Assembly: GCA_045537285.1 (NCBI GenBank)
Contig: JAZSPC010000050.1
Coordinates: 55,285 to 119,284 of the forward strand
Direction: 5' to 3'
From: HGM13634 sp045537285
Lineage (GTDB): Bacteria; Bacillota; Clostridia; TANB77; CAG-508
DNA: 64,000 nucleotides
Shown: piece by piece, positions 49,890 to 58,962 of the stretch
How the letters are laid out: each line of letters starts with the position of its first letter
Numbering within the stretch: the stretch's first letter is position 1
Program-made: the position numbers and the translations under genes
The notes under the pieces: model-generated
Told to the model about the DNA's origin: nothing
What the model saw: the letters and a program-made list of their open reading frames with translations, nothing else
Databases searched by the model: none

Positions 49890-49959
49890 AATAAATAGTT
49901 AACTTTTTAAACTCCATTTTACATCTGGGGTTAACTAAATATTAAAATAATTTTTTATT

Positions 49960-50400
49960 ATGAAGTTAAAAAAGATTTTCCGGATTGTTGGCACATTTTT
50001 GTATTGGTTTATATTAGGACATCTAATATCGTTATGTGTTTTAGGAAAGAACACAACAATTGTTAATATTGCATTGATATTTTATGGAATCAATATACTT
50101 GTACATATTATTAAGTATATTATTGAGATAATCTTAGATAATAAAAGGGTTAAACAATACAAGCTAATATTTTATTATCTGTCTCAGAGCCATAAGGGAA
50201 GATATCATTGTTTACTTAAAGGTGATTTAGAAGGAGCCAAAGAGTATGAAGACATAATGAAAATGTGTAGCGATACAATATTAAAAGTTGGTCCAAGTAT
50301 AGCTGGTTATAAAACAATAACCAAGAAGGAACAAAAAGAAGTTAAAGAAATACTTGACAAAACTAAGGTTCTATTAACAGTAACCCAACCACCCGTATAA
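49960..50400 (+). CDS. membrane protein of unknown function, 146 aa
   Basis: Two hydrophobic helices (about residues 9-30 and 35-58) are followed by a basic cytoplasmic region ending in a helix and PPV. I do not recognise it. The ATG at 49960 has no Shine-Dalgarno; the leader (about 49896-49959) can fold into a hairpin (TTAAC and CTCCA arms against TGGGG and TTAAC) followed by a T-rich run. It has its own promoter and a terminator at 50404-50436. Confidence 0.6.
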   Translation: MKLKKIFRIVGTFLYWFILGHLISLCVLGKNTTIVNIALIFYGINILVHIIKYIIEIILDNKRVKQYKLIFYYLSQSHKGRYHCLLKGDLEGAKEYEDIMKMCSDTILKVGPSIAGYKTITKKEQKEVKEILDKTKVLLTVTQPPV

Positions 50401-50403
50401 TCA

Positions 50404-50436
50404 AAAAGAGAGATTTCAATTTGAAGTCTCTCTTTT
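50404..50436 (+). terminator. terminator before addA
   Basis: 10-bp stem AAAAGAGAGA / TCTCTCTTTT with an inner partly paired loop. Confidence 0.8.
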
Positions 50437-50461
50437 CATTATTTTTAATATATGATATAAT
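50433..50461 (+). promoter_or_regulatory. promoter of addA
   Basis: -10 TATAAT (50456-50461) with extended TGA; weak -35 TTTTCA (50433-50438), 17-bp spacer, overlapping the preceding terminator. Confidence 0.5.
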
Positions 50462-50487
50462 GTGAAAAAAATAAAAGGTGTAAAATT

Positions 50488-53400
50488 ATGAGTAATGTAA
50501 AATGGACAAACGAACAGTTACAAGCAATAGAAAAAACAGGGAACAACATATTAGTTGCCGCAGCTGCTGGTAGTGGTAAAACAGCAGTTTTAGTTGAGCG
50601 TATAATAAACAAAATAATAAATCAAAAAATAAATATAGATGAAATTTTAGTAGTAACCTTTACAAATGCAGCAGCGTCTGAAATGAGAGAAAGAATATTA
50701 GAAGCGATATACAAAAAAATAGAAGAAGACCCAGATAATGCTCATTTACAAAAACAAATTAATTTAATAGGAAGAGCAAGTATTTGCACAATAGACTCAT
50801 TTTGTTTAGATGTAGTAAAAAATAATTTTTATGAAATATATATATCACCTAATTTTAGAATAGCAGATAATGCGGAATTAGAGCTAATAAAACAAGAAAC
50901 ATTAGAAGAATTATTTGATAAAAAATATGAGGAAGAAGATAAAAACTTTTTAAAACTTTTAGAGACATACACAACATATTCAACAGATGAGCCATTAAAA
51001 GAGTTAATATTAAATATATACAACTTTATACAAAGCCACCCATTTCCAAATGAATGGTTAGAAGAACAAATAGAAAAATATAATTTAGAAGGAAAGATTG
51101 AAGAAGATTTTTCTAAAACTGAATGGGGAAAAATATTAATTTCTAATTTTAAAGAAGAATTATTAGATTCAAAAGTAAAATTGGAAAAAGTAAAAAGTAA
51201 TATAGAAAGATTTGAAGAACTAAAAAAATATGCATTAGTAATAGGTTCTGATATACAAAAATTAGATAATGTTTTAAATTTAGAAAAATGGGATGAAATA
51301 TATAATAATGTTCTTGAAATGAAATTCGAAAAATGGCCAATAGATAAGAAAATCATATTAGAAGAAAAAGAAATAGCAAAAGAAAAAAGAGATGAAATAA
51401 GAAAACAAATAAAGAAAACATTAGAATCTATTGATTGCAATTCAAAGCAAGCGAAACAAGATATATTAGATATGTATCAAACATTGAAATCATTAAAAGA
51501 ATTAATATTCGAATATGATGAATTATTAAAACAAGCTAAAAAAGAAAAAAATCTAGTAGATTTTAGTGATATTGAACATAATACTTTAAACATATTATTA
51601 AGAAGAAAGGAAAACAAGAAGTATATTCCAAGTGAAATAGCTTTAAAGTATAAAAATAAATTTGTAGAAATTGCAATAGACGAGTATCAAGACTCTAACT
51701 TAGTTCAAGAGAGTATTTTAACATCAATATCAAATGGAAGCAACATCTTCATGGTTGGAGACGTAAAGCAAAGTATATACAAATTTAGACAAGCAAGACC
51801 AGAATTATTCTTAGATAAATATGAAAAATATACATTAGAAGATAATGTAGCAAGCAGAGGAAATAAAATACAACTATTTAAAAATTTTAGAAGTAGAGAA
51901 AACATATTAGATACAACAAACTTAATTTTTAAAGAAATAATGTCTAAGAACCTAGGAGATATAGATTACACAGAAGAAGAGTATTTGAATTTGGGTGCAA
52001 ATTATGAAGAAACAGAAAAACAATGTGTTAAAGCCAATACAGAAATTTTAGTTATAGATAATAAAACAGAAGAATTAGAAGAACAAGAAAAAGAAGAACT
52101 AGAAGAGCCAATGCAAAATATAGAATTGGAAGCAAAATTTGTAGCTGAAAAAGTAAAAGAAATATTAGATTCAAAACAAGTTGTATTTGATAAAAAAGTG
52201 GGTTATAGACCTATTACATATAAAGATATAGTAGTACTTTTAAGGTCAACAAAAGACAAGGCGAATATATTTGAAAATGAATTAATTAATTTAGATATTC
52301 CAGTATATAGTGACACATCTACTGAGTATTTAAACTCAATAGAAATTCAAACAATTATGAATTTGTTAAAGGTAATAGACAACCCAACAGTAGATATTCC
52401 ATTAGTATCAGTATTAAGAAGTATGATAGGTGGCTTTACAGATAATGAGCTTGTAAGAATAAGATTAGGAGAGCCTAAAAAATCTTTCTATGAAGCTATG
52501 AAAGCATATAATAATGAAGATGTTATAAAAGAAAAAATACATATATTTTTAGAGAAAGTATCTTTATGGAGAGACGAATCAGAGTACTTAGAATTAGACG
52601 AATTAATATGGAAGATATACATAGATACAGGCTACTATAACTATGTAAGTTTAATGCCAGACGGAATACTAAGACAAGCTAACTTAAAACTATTATTTGA
52701 AAAAGCAAAACAATATGAAAAAGTAAGTTTTAAAGGCTTATACAACTTTATAAACTTCATAGAAAAAGTTAGAACAAGCAGTGGAGATTTATCATCTGCG
52801 AAATTAATTGGTGAAAATGAAAATGTAGTTAGAATAATGAGTATTCATAAGAGTAAGGGACTAGAATTTCCTATTGTATTTTTATGTAATAGCAATAAAA
52901 AATTTAATGTACAAGATTTAAATAATCCAGTATTGTTGCATCAAGATTTAGGACTAGGTGTAAACTATATTGATAGTGATAAAAAACTACAATACTCAAC
53001 ACTAGCAAAAGAAGCAATTAAAATTAAATCAAAAGAAGAAATAATATCAGAAGAAATGAGAATATTGTATGTAGCATTAACAAGAGCAAAAGAAAGACTA
53101 ATTATAACTGGAATTTCAAGTGATATGGATAAGGATTTAAAAGAAAAGGAAGATTTGTTAAATCTTTATTCTAAGAAAGAAAAAATTAATATAAATTTAC
53201 TAAAAAAATATAAATCATATTTAGATTGGATAGAGCTTGTATATTTAAAAAATGAAAATACAAATATAATGAGTTTAGAAAAAGTTGCAAAAGAAGCAGT
53301 ATTAAAAAATGAAGAAGTTTCTGATAAAAAAGAAGAAAATATTAACTTAGAAGATATTTTAAAAGATATTAAGGTTAAAGATGCAGATGAAATAAAAACT

Positions 53401-54060
53401 AAACTTAATTGGCAGTATGAATATATTGAGCTTAGCAAAATAGAAGGAAAAACTTCTGTAAGTAAAATAAAGCAACTTGAAAATATGGATAATGAATTTA
53501 AGAAAACCACAATGAAAACACCAGAATTTTTAAAAGAAGAAACAAGTAAATTAACTGGTGCACAAAAAGGAACTTTAATTCATTTGTGTATGCAACATTT
53601 AAACATTAAAGAAGAATATACAGAAGAAAAAGTTAAAGATTTAATAGAAAATCTACTATTTAAAAAGAAAATATCAAGTGTGGAAGCGGAGAATATAGAT
53701 GTAAATAGAATACTAAACTTTACAAAGTCAAATTTATGGCAAGAGATAAAAAATGCCAAACTTGTAGAAAGAGAAAAGCCATTCTATGCAACAATTTCTA
53801 CAAAGGATATTTATAGTAATAATATAGAGGAAGAAGTTTTAGTACAAGGTATTATAGATTTATACTATATTAACGAACAAAATGAGCTAATACTTGTAGA
53901 CTACAAAACAGACTATGTAATAAATGAAAATGAGTTAATAAAGAAATATTCTAAACAACTTGAATTATACAAAGAAGCATTAGAAGAAGCACTAAATAAG
54001 GAAGTAAGCAAGACATATATTTATTCTACTTTTTTAGATAAAGAGTTAGCAATTAATTAA
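50488..54060 (+). CDS. addA: ATP-dependent helicase/nuclease subunit A
   Basis: 1190 aa, usual length. UvrD-type helicase: Q-motif WTNEQLQAI, Walker A AAAGSGKTA (about 24-36), IDEYQDSN (motif II, near 395), and MSIHKSKGLEFP (motif V, near 790). The C-terminal RecB-type nuclease has the QGIIDLYY and VDYKTDY motifs (about 1135-1160). With AddB it resects double-strand breaks and reads Chi sites. addB usually lies directly upstream; here the upstream gene is an unrelated membrane protein, so addB must be elsewhere or absent. Confidence 0.94.
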   Translation: MSNVKWTNEQLQAIEKTGNNILVAAAAGSGKTAVLVERIINKIINQKINIDEILVVTFTNAAASEMRERILEAIYKKIEEDPDNAHLQKQINLIGRASICTIDSFCLDVVKNNFYEIYISPNFRIADNAELELIKQETLEELFDKKYEEEDKNFLKLLETYTTYSTDEPLKELILNIYNFIQSHPFPNEWLEEQIEKYNLEGKIEEDFSKTEWGKILISNFKEELLDSKVKLEKVKSNIERFEELKKYALVIGSDIQKLDNVLNLEKWDEIYNNVLEMKFEKWPIDKKIILEEKEIAKEKRDEIRKQIKKTLESIDCNSKQAKQDILDMYQTLKSLKELIFEYDELLKQAKKEKNLVDFSDIEHNTLNILLRRKENKKYIPSEIALKYKNKFVEIAIDEYQDSNLVQESILTSISNGSNIFMVGDVKQSIYKFRQARPELFLDKYEKYTLEDNVASRGNKIQLFKNFRSRENILDTTNLIFKEIMSKNLGDIDYTEEEYLNLGANYEETEKQCVKANTEILVIDNKTEELEEQEKEELEEPMQNIELEAKFVAEKVKEILDSKQVVFDKKVGYRPITYKDIVVLLRSTKDKANIFENELINLDIPVYSDTSTEYLNSIEIQTIMNLLKVIDNPTVDIPLVSVLRSMIGGFTDNELVRIRLGEPKKSFYEAMKAYNNEDVIKEKIHIFLEKVSLWRDESEYLELDELIWKIYIDTGYYNYVSLMPDGILRQANLKLLFEKAKQYEKVSFKGLYNFINFIEKVRTSSGDLSSAKLIGENENVVRIMSIHKSKGLEFPIVFLCNSNKKFNVQDLNNPVLLHQDLGLGVNYIDSDKKLQYSTLAKEAIKIKSKEEIISEEMRILYVALTRAKERLIITGISSDMDKDLKEKEDLLNLYSKKEKININLLKKYKSYLDWIELVYLKNENTNIMSLEKVAKEAVLKNEEVSDKKEENINLEDILKDIKVKDADEIKTKLNWQYEYIELSKIEGKTSVSKIKQLENMDNEFKKTTMKTPEFLKEETSKLTGAQKGTLIHLCMQHLNIKEEYTEEKVKDLIENLLFKKKISSVEAENIDVNRILNFTKSNLWQEIKNAKLVEREKPFYATISTKDIYSNNIEEEVLVQGIIDLYYINEQNELILVDYKTDYVINENELIKKYSKQLELYKEALEEALNKEVSKTYIYSTFLDKELAIN

Positions 54061-54069
54061 CAATAATAC

Positions 54070-54098
54070 TTGATAATTTTGCTAATTAGATATAAAAT
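54070..54098 (+). promoter_or_regulatory. promoter of the nucleotidyltransferase-fold gene
   Basis: -35 TTGATA (54070-54075), 17-bp spacer, -10 TAAAAT (54093-54098). Confidence 0.55.
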
Positions 54099-54141
54099 TA
54101 AGGTAAAGCCGGGAATTTTAAATAAGAACATATAGGAGAAA

Positions 54142-55398
54142 ATGGTGGAAGAAAAAAGAAAAAATATTGAAGAATTGGTAAGGTTACTTAATAGTAAAGT
54201 AAATAGATCAGTTAAAGAAGAACAGATTCAATCAATAGTAGATAAATTAAAAAGTATGAATTCAAAAGAGGTAATAGATTATATTGCTTTAAATATTGAT
54301 TCTTTTTTAGGTGGCTCAGTAGAACCAGAAATATTTGATGCTTGTATAGAAGCTTTATTAGAATTTGATAAAGAAAGCTATAATACAAAAGAAGAAATAA
54401 TTGAACAAATAAGGATTAATAAAGCTACAAATTATACACCAGGGGCTATATCTGTTGAAGAAAATCACAAATTAATAGAAGATACTTTAAGAATAGTTTG
54501 TGATAGATTAAATAAACTAGGAGTAGACTATTATTTAGTAGGCGCATTATCGGCATTTATAGCTACTGAAACACCACTATTTAGATACCATGAGGATATT
54601 GATTTTCTAGTAGCGGAAAAAGATATTGAAAAGGTTAGAGAAGCTTTGGACGGTACAGATTATATTTTTGAGGATAATAGATTAAATAACAAAAAAATAT
54701 TTAAAGAAGAGTTGAATTATACACAAGGAGAACACGAAGTTATAGCAAATCATAAAGATAATGAATTTCATTTGGGTTTTTTCTTGTTTAGGCGAGAAAA
54801 AGATAAAACGCTTATTATAAGAGAATATTTTATGCAAGAAAACAAAAAAGGGGAAAGAGTTCCTAAGGTTTTAGAAAAAATATATTCACCAGAATTTGTT
54901 GAGCTAGAATATACAGAGAAAGAAACACAGTTTGCGGGAACAAAATTTAGAACTGCAACCCCAGAATGTGTTTATGTAAAAAAAATGTATACTAAAAATC
55001 CAAAAGATTTATCTGATATTGAGGTATTAGACTCTAAAATTGATAAAGAAAAATTAGAAAAAAGAAAAAAACAACAGAACCCTGCGTTAAGAATTACATC
55101 ACCAGACATTAAAGAACATTTAGATGAAAATCAAACACAGTTAAGCTTTGGTCAAAAAGTTGCTAAAAAATTAGCTTCAAGCAAGTTTTTAAAAAGATTG
55201 CCATTCATAAGAAGATTTATAGAAAAACAATTTGAATTATTACCAGAACAAACAAAAACAGATAGTTCTAGTGAAAAAAGAAAAAAATTTGAGAATATGT
55301 TATCAGATGATGGTGCACACAAAGGAATAGTATTAGAGTGTGATGAGAACTCTATATCTTATACACAACAACGTGGAGATATAGGAAAAGAGAAATAA
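54142..55398 (+). CDS. nucleotidyltransferase-fold protein, function unknown
   Basis: 418 aa. An alpha-helical N-terminal region (1-100) precedes a segment YYLVGALSAFIATETP...RYHEDIDFLV (about 133-160) that has the look of a nucleotidyltransferase fold, with a VG(A) loop and a following D-x-D (DID). Residues about 315-385 are basic and partly helical. A short SD, GGAG (54135-54138), lies 3 bases from ATG 54142, and GTG 54145 may be the real start. No family name can be given; it could modify a small molecule, RNA or protein, or be inactive. Confidence 0.6.
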   Translation: MVEEKRKNIEELVRLLNSKVNRSVKEEQIQSIVDKLKSMNSKEVIDYIALNIDSFLGGSVEPEIFDACIEALLEFDKESYNTKEEIIEQIRINKATNYTPGAISVEENHKLIEDTLRIVCDRLNKLGVDYYLVGALSAFIATETPLFRYHEDIDFLVAEKDIEKVREALDGTDYIFEDNRLNNKKIFKEELNYTQGEHEVIANHKDNEFHLGFFLFRREKDKTLIIREYFMQENKKGERVPKVLEKIYSPEFVELEYTEKETQFAGTKFRTATPECVYVKKMYTKNPKDLSDIEVLDSKIDKEKLEKRKKQQNPALRITSPDIKEHLDENQTQLSFGQKVAKKLASSKFLKRLPFIRRFIEKQFELLPEQTKTDSSSEKRKKFENMLSDDGAHKGIVLECDENSISYTQQRGDIGKEK

Positions 55399-55421
55399 GA
55401 ATACTTAAACAATGAATAAAT

Positions 55422-55450
55422 TTGACAAAATCACGATATCTGTATATAAT
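55422..55450 (+). promoter_or_regulatory. perfect-consensus promoter of the 157-aa membrane protein gene
   Basis: -35 TTGACA (55422-55427), 17-bp spacer, -10 TATAAT (55445-55450). Confidence 0.8.
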
Positions 55451-55484
55451 TTATATATAAGTTGAAATAAAGGTAGGAAAAGTT

Positions 55485-55958
55485 ATGAAAAGAATGAAAA
55501 CATTTTTAATATATGGTTTACTAATTGCCGCATTGTGGATTTTTTCTGATATTGTTATATATTTCTCTATAAATGGAACATATAAACCAAAAGAAGCAAG
55601 AATACATGTAAGTTCGCCAGAAATAACTATTACAGAAAATAAAGCCACATATATAAATGGTATAGTAAAAGGTAGTATAAAAAATAACACAGAAAAAATT
55701 ATAGATGGTACATACTTAAAAATAGATATGTATTCACCAAGAGATGTGAATTTGGGAACAAAATATATAGAAATAAACAATTTAAAACCAAATCAGGTTC
55801 GAGAGTTTGAAATGGGATATAAATTAACAGATGTTAGTTATGTAACAATAACAACAACAAATGATGTTCAAAATGTATCAGCGGAAGAATTTGAATCTGA
55901 TGAAGCAAATTTATACTTTTTATATGGAACACTTTTGTTTATGTACTTATTAATATAA
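55485..55958 (+). CDS. membrane protein with an FxLYD-like extracytoplasmic domain, 157 aa
   Basis: A membrane helix (about 5-28) leads into a beta-sandwich-like region (about 40-125; GIVKGSIKNNTEKII, IDMYSPRDVNLGT, NLKPNQVREFEMGY) that resembles the FxLYD/DUF3426 domain type, then a second helix at the C-terminus (about 143-157). Function unknown. It has a perfect-consensus promoter and AGGAAAAG at the start; mreB follows with its own promoter. Confidence 0.65.
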   Translation: MKRMKTFLIYGLLIAALWIFSDIVIYFSINGTYKPKEARIHVSSPEITITENKATYINGIVKGSIKNNTEKIIDGTYLKIDMYSPRDVNLGTKYIEINNLKPNQVREFEMGYKLTDVSYVTITTTNDVQNVSAEEFESDEANLYFLYGTLLFMYLLI

Positions 55959-55975
55959 TAAAATATAAAAAGTAC

Positions 55976-56004
55976 TTGAAATTTCGAAATATATGTAATA
56001 TAAT
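55976..56004 (+). promoter_or_regulatory. sigma-A promoter of mreB
   Basis: -35 TTGAAA (55976-55981), 17-bp spacer, -10 TATAAT (55999-56004). The -10 touches the terminator of the preceding gene. Confidence 0.75.
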
Positions 56005-56039
56005 TGTAACGAATTTGTAACATTCGTTACAATTTTTTT
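56004..56039 (+). terminator. terminator upstream of mreB
   Basis: 11-bp stem TTGTAACGAAT / ATTCGTTACAA with a TTGTAAC loop and seven T. It ends the 157-aa gene's RNA; a transcript from the mreB promoter would start inside the 5' arm and escape. Confidence 0.85.
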
Positions 56040-56066
56040 ATCAAAAAATTAAGGAGAAGATAGTTT

Positions 56067-57071
56067 ATGTTTGGTTTTGGACAAGATATAGGAATTGATT
56101 TAGGAACTGCAACAGTTATAGCCTTTGTAAAAGGTAAAGGGGTTGTTTTAAGGGAACCATCAGTAGTTGCAGTAGATAACAACACAAATGAAGTATTAGC
56201 TGTTGGACAAGAAGCTAGAAGAATGCTTGGTAGAACACCAGGGAATATTGTAGCAACAAGACCATTGAAAGACGGAGTAATTTCAAACTATACAGTAACA
56301 GAGAAAATGTTAAAATATTTTATAAATAAAATATGTGGCAAAACTATATTTGCTCCAAGAATAATGATATGTATACCATCACAGGTAACAGAAGTAGAAA
56401 GAAAAGCTGTTATAGATGCAGCTTCACAAGCAGGAGCTAGAAAGGTATATTTAATAGAAGAACCAATAGCAGCAGCTATTGGAGCAGGAATTGATATATC
56501 AAAAGCGTGTGGAAACATGATAGTAGATATAGGTGGAGGAACAACAGATATAGCAGTCATATCACTTGGAGGTTCTGTTGTTAGTACATCAATAAAAGTT
56601 GCTGGCGATAAATTTGATGAAGCAGTTATTAAATATATAAAGAAAAAACACAATGTAATAATTGGAGAAAGAACAGCCGAAGAATTAAAAGTAAATATTG
56701 GTTGTGTGTATCCTAAAATACAAGATATAGAAATGGATATTAGAGGAAGAGATTTATCAACAGGTCTTCCTAAAACACTTACAATACATTCAAGTGAAAT
56801 GATGGAAGCTCTCATAGAGCCAGCTATGATGATAGTTGATGCAGTATGTAGTGTTTTAGAAAAAACACCACCAGAACTTGCGGCAGATATCAGTGATAGA
56901 GGAATCTATATGACAGGTGGAGGAGCTCTACTTGATGGGTTAGACAAGCTATTACAAGAAAAAACAGGGATAAATGTAATGATAGCAAATGACACAGTAT
57001 CATGTGTAGCATTAGGGACAGGTAAAGCATTAGATAATCTTGATGTTTTAGATGGAAAGGTTAAAAGATAA
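56067..57071 (+). CDS. mreB: rod shape-determining actin homologue MreB
   Basis: 334 aa, the usual size. DIGIDLGTATV (phosphate-1), VDIGGGTTDIAV (phosphate-2) and MTGGGALLDGLD (adenosine) mark the actin ATPase fold. It polymerises under the membrane and guides lateral wall synthesis. AAGGAGAAG precedes the ATG. mreC and mreD do not follow, so it may be one of several paralogues (Mbl/MreBH type). Confidence 0.92.
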   Translation: MFGFGQDIGIDLGTATVIAFVKGKGVVLREPSVVAVDNNTNEVLAVGQEARRMLGRTPGNIVATRPLKDGVISNYTVTEKMLKYFINKICGKTIFAPRIMICIPSQVTEVERKAVIDAASQAGARKVYLIEEPIAAAIGAGIDISKACGNMIVDIGGGTTDIAVISLGGSVVSTSIKVAGDKFDEAVIKYIKKKHNVIIGERTAEELKVNIGCVYPKIQDIEMDIRGRDLSTGLPKTLTIHSSEMMEALIEPAMMIVDAVCSVLEKTPPELAADISDRGIYMTGGGALLDGLDKLLQEKTGINVMIANDTVSCVALGTGKALDNLDVLDGKVKR

Positions 57072-57075
57072 AATG

Positions 57076-57104
57076 AAAGGATGAATTTGATTTCATCCTT
57101 TTTT
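57076..57104 (+). terminator. mreB terminator containing the mtaB -35
   Basis: 10-bp stem AAAGGATGAA / TTCATCCTTT, loop TTTGAT, T tail. The loop and 3' arm include TTGATT, which is the -35 of the next promoter. Confidence 0.85.
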
Positions 57105-57116
57105 GTATGATATAAT
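57087..57116 (+). promoter_or_regulatory. promoter of mtaB
   Basis: -35 TTGATT (57087-57092), 18-bp spacer, -10 TATAAT (57111-57116), extended TGA. Confidence 0.65.
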
Positions 57117-57146
57117 ATAATACAGGAATAAAAAGGAGAAGTTAGA

Positions 57147-58439
57147 ATGAAAAAGGTAGCATTTTGCACTTTGGGTTGTAAGGTAAATCAATATGAAACA
57201 AATGCAATGGAAGAAAGCTTTATAAACTCAGGTTATGAAATAGTAAATTTTGAAGAAAAAGCAGATATATATGTAATAAATACTTGTACAGTAACAAATA
57301 TGTCGGATAAAAAATCTCGACAAATGATAAGAAAAGCAAAACAATTAAACTTAAATGCAATTGTTGTTGCAGTTGGATGTTATGCACAAGTGTCAAAAGA
57401 TAAACTAGAAGAAATTGAAGAATTAGATTTAATTTTAGGGAATAATGAGAAGAAAGAAATAGTAAAATATGTAGAAAAGTTTGAAAAAGAAAAAATAGTA
57501 CATTTAGAAGATGTTTTGCATCAAAGAGAATTCATAGATTTTGGAACAACTACAAATATGGAAAAAACGAGAGCAGTAATAAAAGTGCAAGATGGATGTG
57601 ATAGATTTTGTTCATATTGTATAATCCCATATGCAAGAGGTAGAGTGAGAAGCAGAAAATTAGAAAGTGTAATAGAAGAAGTAAAGAGCTTAGCAGAGAG
57701 AGACGTAAAAGAAGTTGTACTTACTGGTATTCATATAGCATCATATGGAAAAGATTTTAAAGAAGATATCACCCTGATAGATTTGTTAGAAGAGATTAAT
57801 AAAATAGATGGAATTAAAAGAATAAGATTAGGTTCATTAGAACCAACGATAATAGATGAAGAATTTTTAAACAGATTATCAAAACTAAATAAAATATGTC
57901 ATCATTTTCATTTATCACTTCAAAGTGGATGTAATGTAACTTTAAAGAGAATGAATAGAAGATATACAACGGAAGAGTTTGAGAATGTTACAAAGTTATT
58001 AAGAAATACATATAATGATGTTATTTTAACAACAGATATAATAGTAGGATTTCCAGGGGAAACAGAAGAAGAGTTTAATAGAACTTATGAATTCTTAAAG
58101 AGGATTAGTTTCTATAAAATGCATATATTTAAATATTCAAGAAGAAAAGGCACAAAAGCTGATTTGATGGAAAATCAGGTAACACCAGATATTCAAGAAC
58201 TAAGAAGCAAAAAATTAATTGAACTATCAAATAAAAATCAGGAAGAATATAATGCTGAATATATTGGAAAAACAGTAGAAGTATTATTTGAAGAACAATA
58301 TGGAGAATATATAAAAGGACATACTGCTAATTATTTAGTAGTAAAGGTGAAGAATAACTATATAGCTAAGTATCATAACCAAACAAAAGAGGTAAAAATA
58401 ATAGAAAATGATCAAGAAGAACTGATTGGAACAATGTAA
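57147..58439 (+). CDS. mtaB: tRNA (N6-threonylcarbamoyladenosine-2-methylthio) transferase MtaB
   Basis: 430 aa. FCTLGCKVNQYETNAM (Cys11) and NTCTVTN at the start are MtaB-specific; the radical SAM motif is CDRFCSYC (near residue 152), followed by a TRAM domain (about 365-425). It makes ms2t6A37 in tRNAs reading ANN codons, complementing MiaB at 1.7-3.1 kb. AAGGAGAAG precedes the ATG. Confidence 0.94.
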   Translation: MKKVAFCTLGCKVNQYETNAMEESFINSGYEIVNFEEKADIYVINTCTVTNMSDKKSRQMIRKAKQLNLNAIVVAVGCYAQVSKDKLEEIEELDLILGNNEKKEIVKYVEKFEKEKIVHLEDVLHQREFIDFGTTTNMEKTRAVIKVQDGCDRFCSYCIIPYARGRVRSRKLESVIEEVKSLAERDVKEVVLTGIHIASYGKDFKEDITLIDLLEEINKIDGIKRIRLGSLEPTIIDEEFLNRLSKLNKICHHFHLSLQSGCNVTLKRMNRRYTTEEFENVTKLLRNTYNDVILTTDIIVGFPGETEEEFNRTYEFLKRISFYKMHIFKYSRRKGTKADLMENQVTPDIQELRSKKLIELSNKNQEEYNAEYIGKTVEVLFEEQYGEYIKGHTANYLVVKVKNNYIAKYHNQTKEVKIIENDQEELIGTM

Positions 58440-58483
58440 CATTATTGTAATATAAACGTAATAAACATTTAACACAAAAACTA

Positions 58484-58512
58484 TTGAAAAATATCGATAT
58501 TTGTAATATAAA
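58484..58512 (+). promoter_or_regulatory. promoter of the 93-aa gene
   Basis: -35 TTGAAA (58484-58489), 17-bp spacer, -10 TATAAA (58507-58512). Confidence 0.65.
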
Positions 58513-58554
58513 TATGGTGAAAGTAATTTATTACTAATGAGGAGGCGTATAAAT

Positions 58555-58836
58555 ATGGGAAATATGTTTAAACCAGTTGAAACAACATTACCAGCGAAAC
58601 CAAGTTTTTGGTCAAGATGTAAAGCGTTTTGGTTACAAGATGCAGAAGAATACTTAAATAGTGATTTCAAAGTTACATTAACACCAGCACAACAAAAATT
58701 TGAGGATGATTTAAATGCATTCTTATACCAAGAAATTACATGGAAACAAATCCGTGATTTCTTGTTCCAAGAAGTAAGTTTTGGTAAAAAGAACAAAAAC
58801 ACAGATGCAGAAGCAACAGTTGAAGTTCAAGAATAA
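58555..58836 (+). CDS. small soluble protein of unknown function, 93 aa
   Basis: ATG 58555 follows AGGAGG. The acidic protein has an N-terminal aromatic segment (FWSRCKAFW, about 19-27), helices with several Phe and Trp, and a Glu/Ala/Val tail. I recognise no family. Its own promoter, a strong ribosome site and a strong terminator suggest a well-expressed monocistronic gene. It lies between mtaB and gap. Confidence 0.65.
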   Translation: MGNMFKPVETTLPAKPSFWSRCKAFWLQDAEEYLNSDFKVTLTPAQQKFEDDLNAFLYQEITWKQIRDFLFQEVSFGKKNKNTDAEATVEVQE

Positions 58837-58853
58837 AAATTAATACAAAAAAT

Positions 58854-58883
58854 AAAAAGAATACTTTACAAGTATTCTTTTTT
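58854..58883 (+). terminator. terminator of the 93-aa gene, overlapping the gap promoter
   Basis: 13-bp stem AAAAAGAATACTT / AAGTATTCTTTTT with a 3-base loop and T tail. The loop region contains TTTACA, the -35 of gap. Confidence 0.88.
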
Positions 58884-58893
58884 GTTATACAAT
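58865..58893 (+). promoter_or_regulatory. promoter of the gap-pgk-tpiA-gpmI operon
   Basis: -35 TTTACA (58865-58870), 17-bp spacer, -10 TACAAT (58888-58893). Confidence 0.65.
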
Positions 58894-58962
58894 GAAAGGG
58901 TCTAAAAGGACGAAATTATTTACGGATACACAAAAAAAGGGTATCAGAATGGAGGAAATTTT

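Noticed and set aside
50829..51440. Long open frame on the minus strand opposite addA (203 codons)
   Set aside because: It mirrors the AT-rich coding bias of addA, shows Ser/Phe/Leu/Ile-rich nonsense composition, has no ribosome site and no recognisable domain. The same reasoning removes the antisense frames over mutS, gap, pgk and mreB.
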